A stretch of 12,889 nt of DNA from Oceanospirillaceae bacterium (GCA_023954795.1 JAGSHA010000054.1:1-12889), one strand, 5' to 3'. Positions 1 through 6,936 are shown, counted from the stretch's first letter. The notes: generated by a model not told the origin, from the letters alone. Made by a program: numbers and translations.

Positions 1-2
1 AT

Positions 3-143
3 CTCGCTGGCTCTGGGATCGAGCGTCTGCGTATCAGTACGCAGGGATACGGAGAGCGCTATCCGATTGCTGATAACGGCTCTGCATCCGGTCGGGCCCA
101 GAACCGTCGTGTTGAGATCAATATTCGCGGTCAGCGCACTTAA
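3..143 (+). CDS. OmpA-family outer membrane / peptidoglycan-binding protein, C-terminal fragment
   Basis: Partial gene: 46 codons remain and the start lies before the window. The reading frame beginning at base 3 ends in TAA followed in frame by TGA. It encodes the end of an OmpA-like peptidoglycan-binding domain: the stretch GYGERYPIADNGSASGRAQN followed by RRVEI is the usual last helix and strand of that domain, and the two Arg of NRRVEI are among its conserved residues. Such domains anchor outer-membrane or motor proteins to the cell wall by binding diaminopimelate. The next gene (flgT) converges on it, with 37 bases between the stops and no clear terminator. Because MotY, a T-ring protein, also has an OmpA-like C-terminus, a flagellar role is conceivable. 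A generic OmpA lipoprotein is equally likely from this fragment, so no symbol is given. Confidence 0.85.
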   Translation, partial: LAGSGIERLRISTQGYGERYPIADNGSASGRAQNRRVEINIRGQRT

Positions 144-180
144 TGAAGGATCCTTTCCGTAATCAGGCTTGGATGTTGAT

Positions 181-1395
181 TTAGTCTGATACGACAATAT
201 CGCCCGGCAGGATGTTCTGATGCTGGGCGATATTCACCAAGTGACCTTGGATGAAGTTCGGGTGTACTTCATCTACGACCAGCGTTCGATTGGTGTTGCT
301 CAGCTGGTGGGTCGGTCGCATTTGTACATCAAAGAATGTTGAGCGGTGCAGAACGTTGAATTTGTCACCCGGCTTGATGCCTGTGCTTTCTCCCGCGTGA
401 AACCAGATCCGGTTGTTCTCTATGCGGGTAATACGGGCGGAAAAAGGTCGGCAACGGAGATTGCTTTCCAGTTCTCCCACCATCTGATCGATCAGTTTAG
501 TGACAGCCTGACCATATTCCTGATGAGCAAACGCCTGGCTGTTAAATCCTGCCTTGAGTTCTTGAGGTAAGCTCCATATCCCTTGCGTCTGATATCGGCG
601 CTCCAGTAGCAATGCACCACTGAAACCGTCATGGATAAACAGGTCTAGCTGAAAGTTACGCAGGTGTTTACGGCTACGATAATCCAGCCGGTTATACAGA
701 TCTACAAAGTAGTTATCTTCCGAATGTGTGCGCGGGTCTGTCATCGCCATATCCCGAATAACACCCGAGACAATAAATTGCGTGTCCAGATTGTTTACAT
801 TCGCTGCCACTGAGGTCAGAGCGCCATCATCCAGCTGGCGGCTGGCTGCGGTTTGAAGGGCTGGAAAGATATTAAGATGGGTTGCTTTAAACGGTTGCAG
901 GTTGCCGCGAGCCGCAAGTTGGCTGGCAATGAGGTTGGGGAGTTCCCATGCGGTATCGCCCAGCCCGCCTACATTTCCTTGTGCTGGGTGCTCCAGTGGG
1001 AAAGCGGCAATCGCGATGGATTTTAGGAAGCGGTCTCCGCGACCGTTTTTACAGCCAGTATCGGTGAATACATCGGCACTGATGCGCACCGTGAGAATGC
1101 TGCCGGAGATCTGCTCATCGATGACTTGGACGTTTTCAACCTGACCGAGTGTGGTGATCTGCATGTTGTCGATCTCCAGAATGCCATCGCGTACTTGTTG
1201 GCTGCTGGAAACGTAGACGGCTGCCTGCATTGAGGCCTGCTGGGTTGCTGCGGTAATGGCGGCTTTTCGAGCGGCGTTCAGGTTGTTGTTCTGAATAACG
1301 GCCTGCCCCTCGGCTTCTACCGTGAGTGCATGCGCATAAAGGTGCGGCAATAGCAGGGCGACAAGCAGGATGAATTTGTGCAAAGCGTTAAACAT
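181..1395 (-). CDS. flgT: Flagellar H-ring assembly protein FlgT
   Basis: 404 aa. FlgT is a periplasmic protein that, in Vibrio, builds the H ring around the LP ring of the basal body and helps the T ring assemble. Residues 1-23 form a signal peptide (hydrophobic ILLVALLL core, probable cleavage after AHA). The N-terminal domain (about 24-110) starts LTVEAEG and has the Ala/Gln-rich helix AARKAAITAATQQAS. A middle domain follows (about 115-310, opening near DTGCKNGRGDRFLKSIAIAAFP, with a TolB-N-like strand pattern). The C-terminal SH3-like domain (about 318-403) contains ARITRIENNRIWFHAG and GIKPGDKFNVLHR. The start is fixed by the signal peptide, although no good Shine-Dalgarno sequence precedes it. 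The gene is divergent from flgO-flgP, the usual arrangement of these three genes in Vibrio-type organisms. The length is slightly above that of the Vibrio protein. The family call is confident. Confidence 0.88.
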   Translation of the reverse strand: MFNALHKFILLVALLLPHLYAHALTVEAEGQAVIQNNNLNAARKAAITAATQQASMQAAVYVSSSQQVRDGILEIDNMQITTLGQVENVQVIDEQISGSILTVRISADVFTDTGCKNGRGDRFLKSIAIAAFPLEHPAQGNVGGLGDTAWELPNLIASQLAARGNLQPFKATHLNIFPALQTAASRQLDDGALTSVAANVNNLDTQFIVSGVIRDMAMTDPRTHSEDNYFVDLYNRLDYRSRKHLRNFQLDLFIHDGFSGALLLERRYQTQGIWSLPQELKAGFNSQAFAHQEYGQAVTKLIDQMVGELESNLRCRPFSARITRIENNRIWFHAGESTGIKPGDKFNVLHRSTFFDVQMRPTHQLSNTNRTLVVDEVHPNFIQGHLVNIAQHQNILPGDIVVSD

Positions 1396-1581
1396 ATTCA
1401 GAGTCTGACCGACAACTAGGTAAATGTCCGGTTAACAGTATGCAATTGCATTGGGCTTGTAAACCAGCACGAGTCTGGCTGCGCTAGTCTGCTGGCGCCG
1501 TATGAGGTTGTGCTGTGGAGACTGGCAGAAACTGGTAACCAAAGTATGTTAGATTGTCTGCAGACGAGAGACGGATACTAC
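1396..1581. promoter_or_regulatory. Divergent flgT / flgO control region
   Basis: 186 bases separate the divergent flgT and flgO starts, so promoters for both should lie here. For flgO the best sigma-70-like pair is CTGGCA (1522-1527) and TATGTT (1545-1550), each 4 of 6 to consensus, with a 17-base spacer and a leader of about 25 bases. I found no match to a sigma-54 (GG-N10-GC) or sigma-28 flagellar promoter on the plus strand, and no convincing promoter for flgT. A perfect 12-base palindrome, ATGCAATTGCAT, lies at 1440-1451 and could be an operator or chance. The region call is sure; the promoter elements are weak. Confidence 0.35.
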
Positions 1582-2253
1582 ATGATGAAAAAGCTTCTGC
1601 TGCTTTCCTTTCTGATTTCGGGGTGTACCTGGCAAGGGTTTGGTGCAAATCCCGCTCCAGAGCAACCGGTTGTGATGCCCGCGCCAGAGGTGCAGGAGCC
1701 GGTGATCAGCAGTGCAGGGCTATCAAGTATCGACGTTGACGATCAGATTTATGATCCGGTGAGTGAGGCTGTTGCGCAGTTAGCTGTTCAGTTACAAGAA
1801 GGCTTGCAGGCTAACCGTGTGCAGCGTTTACCTATGGCAGTTATGCCATTTGTCGATTTGAGCCGCGCCCGAGAGCGTTATACGGGCGTGTTGGGTGAGC
1901 GGCTGGGTGAGAATATTGTCTATCAGCTGCAGCAAAGCCGCTATAACCTGATTGATTACCGGGCGGTCAGCTTGCTCACCACCGCTCGTGATCCGTTGAC
2001 TAAGCAGAATCTGTCGAGTCTGCGCAATCGTTATCGCATCTACTTTCTGCTCACGGGGACCTATGCCCGCTATCCCGACGGTATTGTAATCAATGCCCGC
2101 GTACTGGATACCACAACCCGCCAAGTTCTGGCTTCCGGGCAAACGCATCTGCCAGATAGCCGGCTGGAGGGTGGTACGCCAGGCTATGATCCGATGAAAG
2201 CCCTGCAGAAAGGGATGATTATTGAAAACAGTCTTGGGCCGGTAGGGCAGTAA
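1582..2253 (+). CDS. flgO: Flagellar outer-membrane lipoprotein FlgO
   Basis: 223 aa from the chosen start. FlgO-family lipoproteins are outer-membrane proteins needed for normal flagellar assembly and stability, acting with FlgP and FlgT at the H ring. The MMKK start at 1582 is chosen because it gives a proper lipoprotein signal: K3-K4, hydrophobic LLLLSFLIS, lipobox I-S-G-C with Cys15 as the lipidated residue, and Thr at +2, which predicts outer-membrane sorting. An in-frame start at 1510 would put 24 extra residues before the signal. A Pro-rich linker (about 24-40) leads into the FlgO domain (about 59-190), which includes AVMPFVDLSRARERYTGVLG, the helix ENIVYQLQQSRYNLIDYR and the strand IYFLLTGTYARYPDGIVINA. 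Its stop overlaps the flgP start by one base (TAATG), implying translational coupling. Known of the family: this pair is usually co-transcribed. Confidence 0.85.
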   Translation: MMKKLLLLSFLISGCTWQGFGANPAPEQPVVMPAPEVQEPVISSAGLSSIDVDDQIYDPVSEAVAQLAVQLQEGLQANRVQRLPMAVMPFVDLSRARERYTGVLGERLGENIVYQLQQSRYNLIDYRAVSLLTTARDPLTKQNLSSLRNRYRIYFLLTGTYARYPDGIVINARVLDTTTRQVLASGQTHLPDSRLEGGTPGYDPMKALQKGMIIENSLGPVGQ

Positions 2254-2732
2254 TGAATAAATTGGATATGCTGTGTAAAGCGCTGGTTTTGTCTGCGTCT
2301 GTTGCTGTGCTGTCGGGGTGTGAGACCGCATCTCGCTCATTGGTGGAGTTTGCTGAGGCGCTGCCTGATGCGCCACGGACTATGGAAACCGTGGAGGCGA
2401 AAGCCCCTGAGTGGGTGCGGGCGACAGGCTATGCGCCTATCAGCCTGCAGTCAGGTCAGACCAAAGAGCACAAAATGATTCAGGCTATGCGGGCGTCAAA
2501 GTTGCGAGCCTATCAGGAATTGACTGCAATCGTTCACGGTCAGTATCTGTTTGGTACTACGGCTGTGCGCGATATGGTGGTGCAGAACGATCAGTTCAAG
2601 ACCGCTGTGTCGGGGATTGTGCGCGGCGCACGGTTGGTGAAGAGCTACCCGGTGCAGGATGATGTCTATGCGACTGTACTGGAGGTGGATGTAAACCAGT
2701 TGCAGAGGGCGTGGATTAAGTCCAGCCAGTGA
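2253..2732 (+). CDS. flgP: Flagellar outer-membrane lipoprotein FlgP (LPP20 family)
   Basis: 159 aa. FlgP is an outer-membrane lipoprotein of the LPP20 family, part of the basal-body outer ring in Vibrio (and a separate basal disk in Campylobacter), and required for full motility. The signal is residues 1-22, with lipobox L-S-G-C and lipidated Cys23; Glu at +2 suits outer-membrane sorting. The LPP20 domain covers about 50-155: EWVRATGYAPISLQ, then the Ala-rich helix MIQAMRASKLRAYQELTAIV, GQYLFGTTAVRD, and the final strand VYATVLEVDV. An AGGG ribosome site at 2244-2247 lies five bases before the ATG, supporting this start over the internal Met6. It follows flgO with a one-base stop/start overlap and is the last gene of that unit. 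FlgP and general LPP20 proteins are hard to separate by sequence alone; the flgO/flgT context decides it. Confidence 0.85.
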   Translation: MNKLDMLCKALVLSASVAVLSGCETASRSLVEFAEALPDAPRTMETVEAKAPEWVRATGYAPISLQSGQTKEHKMIQAMRASKLRAYQELTAIVHGQYLFGTTAVRDMVVQNDQFKTAVSGIVRGARLVKSYPVQDDVYATVLEVDVNQLQRAWIKSSQ

Positions 2733-2740
2733 GGTTGGCA

Positions 2741-2775
2741 GGTTGGGCGTACCGAATAAAAAGGTAAGCCCAACC
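2741..2775. repeat. Inverted repeat after flgP (possible bidirectional terminator or stalling hairpin)
   Basis: GGTTGGGCGTACC (2741-2753) and GGTAAGCCCAACC (2763-2775) can pair as a 13-bp stem with one mismatch (G2749 opposite A2767) around the nine-base loop GAATAAAAA. It starts nine bases after the flgP stop. Neither strand has a T-run after the stem, so it is not a standard intrinsic terminator. It may protect the flgP mRNA 3' end or slow polymerase between the convergent genes. Confidence 0.6.
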
Positions 2776-2791
2776 GGAAGTCTTAAGCAAC

Positions 2792-2812
2792 GAAAGGCGT
2801 TATTTGCCTTTC
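2792..2812. repeat. Small hairpin at the 3' end of the DUF1244 gene
   Basis: GAAAGGC (2792-2798) pairs perfectly with GCCTTTC (2806-2812) over a seven-base loop. It spans the stop codon of the minus-strand DUF1244 gene. No T-tract follows on either strand. Together with the larger inverted repeat nearby it forms a tandem hairpin pair between convergent genes. Partly coding, so its role is uncertain. Confidence 0.4.
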
Positions 2813-3099
2813 TGTGTCGCTTCAAATTGAGCCAGTTGTTCCGGTGTGGCTTTTTCCTGGTATTTATCTTTCCAGCTATTGTACGGTTCGCCGTAGATGA
2901 CTTCGCGCGCCTGCTCGTAGTCCATCTCTACTCCGCGCTCTTCAGCCGCTGCGCGATACCACTTTGACAGGCAGTTACGGCAGAATCCGGCCATGATCAT
3001 CAGGTCGATGTTCTGCACATCTTTGCGGTTATCGAAATGCTCCAGCATACGGCGAAATGCGGCGGCTTCTATCTCGGTCTGTGTCTGTTTATCCATCAT
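2800..3099 (-). CDS. DUF1244 family conserved protein of unknown function
   Basis: 99 aa (98 if translation starts at the second Met). I recognise the DUF1244 (SMc04008-like) family, small proteins common in proteobacteria with no established function. Seen in the sequence: a helical N-terminus (EAAAFRRMLEHFDNR), the signature GFCRNCLSKWY around residues 38-48 with a C-x-x-C pair (Cys40, Cys43), and the second conserved block GVEMDYEQAREVIYGEPYNS followed by WKDKYQ. No signal peptide or membrane segment is present, so it is probably cytoplasmic. The C-x-x-C invites a metal or redox idea, but that is only inference. The ribosome site GAGAAA is better spaced for the second ATG (3094-3096) than for the first. 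It lies 30 bases after glnD on the same strand, so it is probably the last gene of the map-glnD unit. Confidence 0.85.
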   Translation of the reverse strand: MMDKQTQTEIEAAAFRRMLEHFDNRKDVQNIDLMIMAGFCRNCLSKWYRAAAEERGVEMDYEQAREVIYGEPYNSWKDKYQEKATPEQLAQFEATQKGK

Positions 3100-3129
3100 T
3101 TTTCTCGATTTTGTCTGACCGTCGCCAGA

Positions 3130-5832
3130 TCAGGATTCTTGTTGGTGTATGTGTTCGTCCAGTTGCTGGCAGATGTCGTTCTGTAGTCGTTGACACAAAA
3201 TAGGATCAGAAATCGGCTGATCGGATTCATCGGTGATAAAGAAGAAATCTTCTACGCGTTCGCCGATGGAGGTGATCTTCGCCTTGCGGACGGAGACGTT
3301 GTTTTCCACAAAAATGCGGCCAATACGTGCCAGCAGCCCCGGCCTGTCGGGTGTGATGACTTCCAGTACGGTTTCCTGACTCATGGGGTCGGTACTGATA
3401 TTAACCGTGGTGGGCGTGGCAAATAGTTTCAGCTGACGTGGGACGCGGCGGTGGATGATTTCCGGGTAATCTTCCGGATCGTCCAGCTCCTCAACCATGC
3501 GTTGCTGAATTTCGTTCAGATAATCCGGGTTTTCCGACAGCGGCTGGTTGTCTTCGGTGAGCACTGTATAGGTGTTCAGCGTGCGTTGGTTGTCGGTGAC
3601 AATGACGCGCGCGTCCTGAATGCTCAGGTGCAGTTGGTCGAGTGTTGCGACAGAAGCAGCAAACAGATTGGGCAGGTCTCGCATATACACAAAGATCTCT
3701 GTTGCGCCTTCATGTAATCGGTGAGATGTCTGACGGATCAGAACCAGTGGGATTTCAGTGTCGTGGTGTTCCAAAATTGCGCGAGTGTGCCATGCAATAC
3801 TCTGGGATGTCTCACGCAGGAAGTAGTCATCCCCCAGCGTGGACCAGAATTCCAGAATCTCTGACTCATGCAGGCCGTGGCGGGTTAAGAGGATCATCGC
3901 CTCATGCTGGACTTGCTCAATCAGATCTTCTTTTTCGATTGGGTTTTCAAGTCCACGGCGCAGTGTGCGTTTCGTTTCGGTATAGAGGGTGCGCATCAGC
4001 GTGGCACGCCAGTTATTCCAAAGCGTGTGGTTGGTTGCGTTAATGTCTGCCAGGGTCAGGACATAGAGATAATCCAGATGCGTAATGTCGTGCACCTGTT
4101 CCGCAAACGTCTGGATAATCTCAGGATCTGAAATATCTTTGCGTTGTGCGGTCATCGACATAAGCAGGTGATTACGTACCAGCCAGGCAACGAGATGACT
4201 GTCCCAGCGTCCAAGGTGATGGCGTTCGCAGAAATCCATCACATCGTCAGCGCCCAGTTCAGAGTGGTCTCCGCCACGGCCTTTGCCAATGTCGTGATAG
4301 AGCGCCGCAATGTATAGCAGTTCTATTTTCGGTAGCTGGTTGACAATGCGGTGCGCGATCGGGAATTGCTCACGGTAGTCGTTGTGTCGGAATTGGCGGG
4401 TTTTCTGGATCACTTTGAGAGTGTGGGCATCCACCGTGTAAATGTGGAACAAGTCGTGCTGCATCTGGCCGACAATTTTTCCGAATTCCGGCAGGTATAG
4501 GCCCAAAATACCGTACTTATTCATCCGTTTGAGTTCTGTTGACACCTTATCGGGACAGCGCAGAAGTTCCATAAACAACGAGGTGTTACGGATATCGTTG
4601 CGGAACTCATCGTCGATCAGGTGTCTGTGATCCCTTATCAGGCGGATGGTGGATGCTCTTACGCCTTTGATCTGGCTGTTGGTGGCCATCAGGACGAAGA
4701 TTTCCATCAGTGCAAAGGGATGGTGTTCAAATACCGTGTCGTAAATGACGTCGATGAAGTTGTTGTGAAGTTGAAAGCGGTTGTTCAGAGGGAGAATGAC
4801 TTGCTCATCCTCTGCCCGCAGGATGGCTTCATCAAAGTGTTGCAGTAGCATATGGTTAAATTCCGACATCGCTTTCGCCACGCGGTAGTATTTCCCCATA
4901 AACTGTTCGACGGCCAGTTCGCCTTCTGAGTCGGAGTATCCAAAGATCTCAGCCAGTGCGCGCTGGTGGTCAAAAAGCAGGCGGTCATCGTGGCGATTGC
5001 AGACCATATGCAGTGCGTAACGAACGGTCCACAGGTAAAGCTCACCCTTGTTCAGGGTGTCCAGCTCACTGTCGGTGAGGAAGCCATCGTCTACCAGATC
5101 GCGGATATAGGTTGAGCCAAAATGACGCTTCGCAACCCAGCCGATAGTTTGCAGGTCTCGTAGGCCCCCTGGAGAGTTTTTAAGGTTGGGCTCCAGGTTG
5201 TACTCGGTATTGTTGGTTTTTTCATGACGGTCCAGCTGCTCACTGATTTTCGCACGGAAAAACTCTTTGTCGGTCCATGCACCCTCTGATGTAACTTCGT
5301 CATAGACGCGGGTGTGCAACTCGCCGCTACCTACTATGGTGCGGGATTCAATCAAATTGGTGGCGATGGTGACGTCATTTTGGGCTTCTTCGTAGCATTC
5401 GGTGATCGTGCGAACGCTGGAGCCAATGTCGAGGTTGATGTCCCAGAGGAGCGTCAGAAAACCGCTAATAGAGTCGTGATAACTTTCTGGCTCTATACCA
5501 TCGATCAGGATCAGGATGTCTACATCTGAACATGGATGTAGCTCGCCACGGCCATAGCCGCCGACTGCGATCAGTTCGATGTGTTTGCTTTCAGGCCAGT
5601 CATAACGCTGCCAAATGGCTTCAAGTACCATATCCATGACCCAGGCCCGGCCGTAGATTAGCTTACGAATGTCTTCGCCGGCTTTGAAACGCTCATCCAT
5701 TCGCTCCCGAACCCCTTTGAGGGTTTCTTTCAGGAGCGGGATTGGCTGTTTGCTTGCGGCAAGGGCCTGACGGAATTCGTCAACGTTAAACAGTTCTTCG
5801 TCGGCAACCTGATGGTGGGCAGCGTTTGACAT
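3130..5832 (-). CDS. glnD: Bifunctional [protein-PII] uridylyltransferase / uridylyl-removing enzyme GlnD
   Basis: 900 aa from the chosen start, a normal length for the family. GlnD senses glutamine and adds UMP to, or removes it from, PII proteins (GlnB/GlnK), which controls glutamine synthetase and the NtrBC response. Domains in order: nucleotidyltransferase with AVGGYGRGELHPCSDVDI at about 89-106 (G-G-Y-G-R-G and the catalytic D-x-D pair, Asp103 and Asp105); the linker signature NLKNSPGGLRDLQ at 216-228; an HD hydrolase domain with LYHDIGKG (His513-Asp514) followed by GGDHSELGA; and two ACT domains (about 711-790 and 821-895) that bind glutamine, the second with ITPDRPGLLARIGRIF. The start at 5832 is preceded by AGGAAG at good spacing. 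A longer in-frame start would overlap the map coding region and add 29 residues not expected in the family. All catalytic motifs look intact. Confidence 0.96.
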   Translation of the reverse strand: MSNAAHHQVADEELFNVDEFRQALAASKQPIPLLKETLKGVRERMDERFKAGEDIRKLIYGRAWVMDMVLEAIWQRYDWPESKHIELIAVGGYGRGELHPCSDVDILILIDGIEPESYHDSISGFLTLLWDINLDIGSSVRTITECYEEAQNDVTIATNLIESRTIVGSGELHTRVYDEVTSEGAWTDKEFFRAKISEQLDRHEKTNNTEYNLEPNLKNSPGGLRDLQTIGWVAKRHFGSTYIRDLVDDGFLTDSELDTLNKGELYLWTVRYALHMVCNRHDDRLLFDHQRALAEIFGYSDSEGELAVEQFMGKYYRVAKAMSEFNHMLLQHFDEAILRAEDEQVILPLNNRFQLHNNFIDVIYDTVFEHHPFALMEIFVLMATNSQIKGVRASTIRLIRDHRHLIDDEFRNDIRNTSLFMELLRCPDKVSTELKRMNKYGILGLYLPEFGKIVGQMQHDLFHIYTVDAHTLKVIQKTRQFRHNDYREQFPIAHRIVNQLPKIELLYIAALYHDIGKGRGGDHSELGADDVMDFCERHHLGRWDSHLVAWLVRNHLLMSMTAQRKDISDPEIIQTFAEQVHDITHLDYLYVLTLADINATNHTLWNNWRATLMRTLYTETKRTLRRGLENPIEKEDLIEQVQHEAMILLTRHGLHESEILEFWSTLGDDYFLRETSQSIAWHTRAILEHHDTEIPLVLIRQTSHRLHEGATEIFVYMRDLPNLFAASVATLDQLHLSIQDARVIVTDNQRTLNTYTVLTEDNQPLSENPDYLNEIQQRMVEELDDPEDYPEIIHRRVPRQLKLFATPTTVNISTDPMSQETVLEVITPDRPGLLARIGRIFVENNVSVRKAKITSIGERVEDFFFITDESDQPISDPILCQRLQNDICQQLDEHIHQQES

Positions 5833-5846
5833 TATGGCTTCCTGAA

Positions 5847-6617
5847 TTAGATCGTTTCGCCTTCGCGCAGCGTCAGTACTTCGTAGCCGTCTGCGGTAAC
5901 CAAAATGGTGTGTTCCCACTGTGCTGATGGGCGGCGATCAGCTGTTTCTACTGTCCAGCCGTCGCGCTTGTTCAGTTTTACGTGACGTTTGCCAGCATTC
6001 ACCATAGGTTCAATGGTGAAGATCATACCTTCCTGCAGTTCGGCGCCGGTGCCAGCTTTGCCGTAGTGCAGAACCTGAGGGTCTTCATGGAATTCTGCGC
6101 CAATGCCATGGCCGCAATACTCACGTACTACAGAGTAGTGGTTGGCTTCAGCGTGCTCCTGGATAACGGCACCAATATCGCCCAGGCGGGTGCCTGGTTT
6201 CACCAGACGGATGCCTTTGTACAGGCACTCCAGTGTGACGTCGACCAAGCGGCGTGCGTGTGCTTGTTCTTTGCCAACAAAAAACATTTTGCTGGTATCG
6301 CCGTGGTAACCCTCTTTGATGACAGTAATATCAACATTGATAGTATCGCCATTCTTCAGTGGTTTGTCGTTTGGAATACCGTGGCAAACTACCTGATTGA
6401 CTGATGTGCAGATCGATTTTGGGAAGCCGTGGTAATTCAGTGGGGCTGGGATAGCGTCTTGTTGGTTGACGATATAGTCGTGACAGATCTGGTTCAGCTC
6501 GTTAGTTGTAACGCCCGCCTGGATGTGCGGCTCTATCATCTCCAGAACCTCTGCCGCCATACGGCCGGCTACGCGCATTTTTTCGATTTCTTCGGGGGTC
6601 TTGATTTTGATGGTCAT
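5847..6617 (-). CDS. map: Methionine aminopeptidase type I
   Basis: 256 aa. It removes the initiator Met from nascent proteins whose second residue is small, and is essential in most bacteria. The start MTIKIKTPEEIEKMRVAGR aligns with the well-known N-terminus of E. coli MetAP, so it is secure, although the ribosome site is weak. The five metal ligands are all in place: Asp96 (in NVDITV), Asp107 (in HGDTSKMF), His170 (in GHGIG), Glu203 (in TIEPMV) and Glu235 (in WEHT); the substrate-contact His79 is in VCHGIP. There is no N-terminal zinc-finger extension, so this is the short proteobacterial type Ia. glnD starts 14 bases after its stop, and rpsB is divergent upstream. This rpsB/map divergence with glnD downstream is conserved from E. 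coli to Pseudomonas. Confidence 0.97.
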   Translation of the reverse strand: MTIKIKTPEEIEKMRVAGRMAAEVLEMIEPHIQAGVTTNELNQICHDYIVNQQDAIPAPLNYHGFPKSICTSVNQVVCHGIPNDKPLKNGDTINVDITVIKEGYHGDTSKMFFVGKEQAHARRLVDVTLECLYKGIRLVKPGTRLGDIGAVIQEHAEANHYSVVREYCGHGIGAEFHEDPQVLHYGKAGTGAELQEGMIFTIEPMVNAGKRHVKLNKRDGWTVETADRRPSAQWEHTILVTADGYEVLTLREGETI

Positions 6618-6727
6618 CTTCAGGGGTCCGTTAAGTACTCAACACAGAGCTTTGATTCAGGCTATTCTGCCTTATATGGCGAGTATGCAATACCGTCGTC
6701 TGTAGAATAATTTGTACGCAGACGTTT

Positions 6728-6765
6728 GCTTATCGCCTGATTGTATCAATGCAGGCGATGAAAGC
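6728..6765. repeat. Long bulged palindrome between the map and rpsB promoters
   Basis: ATCGCCTGATTG (6732-6743) pairs with CAAT (6747-6750) plus CAGGCGAT (6752-6759). This gives 12 perfect base pairs, one bulged G (6751) and the three-base loop TAT. Across a two-base bulge the stem can extend by GCTT (6728-6731) with AAGC (6762-6765). No T-run follows on either strand, so it is not a terminator. It covers the candidate map -10 and spacer and lies just upstream of the rpsB -35, a suitable place for an operator. Confidence 0.6.
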
Positions 6766-6775
6766 GAATGCGCCC

Positions 6776-6804
6776 TTTAAAAATAGGGTGCAATATGGTA
6801 TAAA
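6776..6804 (+). promoter_or_regulatory. Sigma-70 promoter of rpsB with extended -10
   Basis: The -35 TTTAAA (6776-6781, 4 of 6) is followed by a 17-base spacer and the -10 TATAAA (6799-6804, 5 of 6). A TG one base upstream of the -10 (6796-6797) makes it an extended -10. The bases after it, TCCGCGCTC, form a GC-rich discriminator, the type that makes ribosomal promoters sensitive to ppGpp. It would yield a leader of about 125 bases before rpsB. Confidence 0.75.
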
Positions 6805-6846
6805 TCCGCGCTCGAAAAATGCGCTCTGCGCACTACATAAAACACA

Positions 6847-6929
6847 CACGCTCCGTCACATCGTTCAGGGTGCCTCATTTTTGAGGTTGGGCAATGGGGA
6901 GTGTGGAGGTTTAACCCAATCTTACAGGA
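6847..6929 (+). ncRNA. rpsB leader RNA, probable S2 autoregulatory element (pseudoknot)
   Basis: Three helices can form in the rpsB 5' leader. Helix A pairs CACGCTCC (6847-6854) with GGAGTGTG (6898-6905): 8 bp including one G-U. Inside it, CCTCA (6873-6877) pairs with TGAGG (6882-6886) over a TTTT loop. TTGGG (6887-6891), still inside helix A, pairs with CCCAA (6915-6919) outside it, which makes an H-type pseudoknot ending seven bases before the AGGA ribosome site at 6926-6929. In gammaproteobacteria S2 is known to repress rpsB-tsf through this leader (the t44 / S2 leader RNA family). The pairings are seen here; family membership is inferred. Confidence 0.6.
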
Positions 6930-6936
6930 TTTTAAA

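Larger units (their letters stand above)
6618..6936. promoter_or_regulatory. Divergent map / rpsB control region
   Basis: A 319-base stretch without a gene. From the rpsB side it holds the rpsB leader and promoter. It then holds a long bulged palindrome (6728-6765), and inside that a candidate map promoter on the minus strand: TACAAT at 6740-6745 (5 of 6) with a poor -35, TTCGCT, at 6763-6768 (17-base spacer). This would give map a leader of about 115 bases. A further inverted pair, CGTCTG (6697-6702) and CAGACG (6719-6724), lies in that leader. Small reading frames in the region look like chance. Confidence 0.5.

Noticed and set aside
1510..1581. 24-residue N-terminal extension of FlgO
   Set aside because: It would place a polar stretch before a clear lipoprotein signal peptide; the MMKK start fits the lipobox.
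1396..1581. Sigma-54 or sigma-28 flagellar promoter upstream of flgO
   Set aside because: No GG-N10-GC pair in a sigma-54 context and no TAAA-N15-GCCGATAA-like pair was found on the plus strand.
1828..2376. 182-codon open frame on the minus strand over flgO/flgP
   Set aside because: It overlaps two recognised genes in full and its translation has no recognisable domain.
5833..5919. 29-residue N-terminal extension of GlnD
   Set aside because: It overlaps the map coding end, and the internal ATG at 5832 has a well-spaced AGGAAG and gives the normal family N-terminus.
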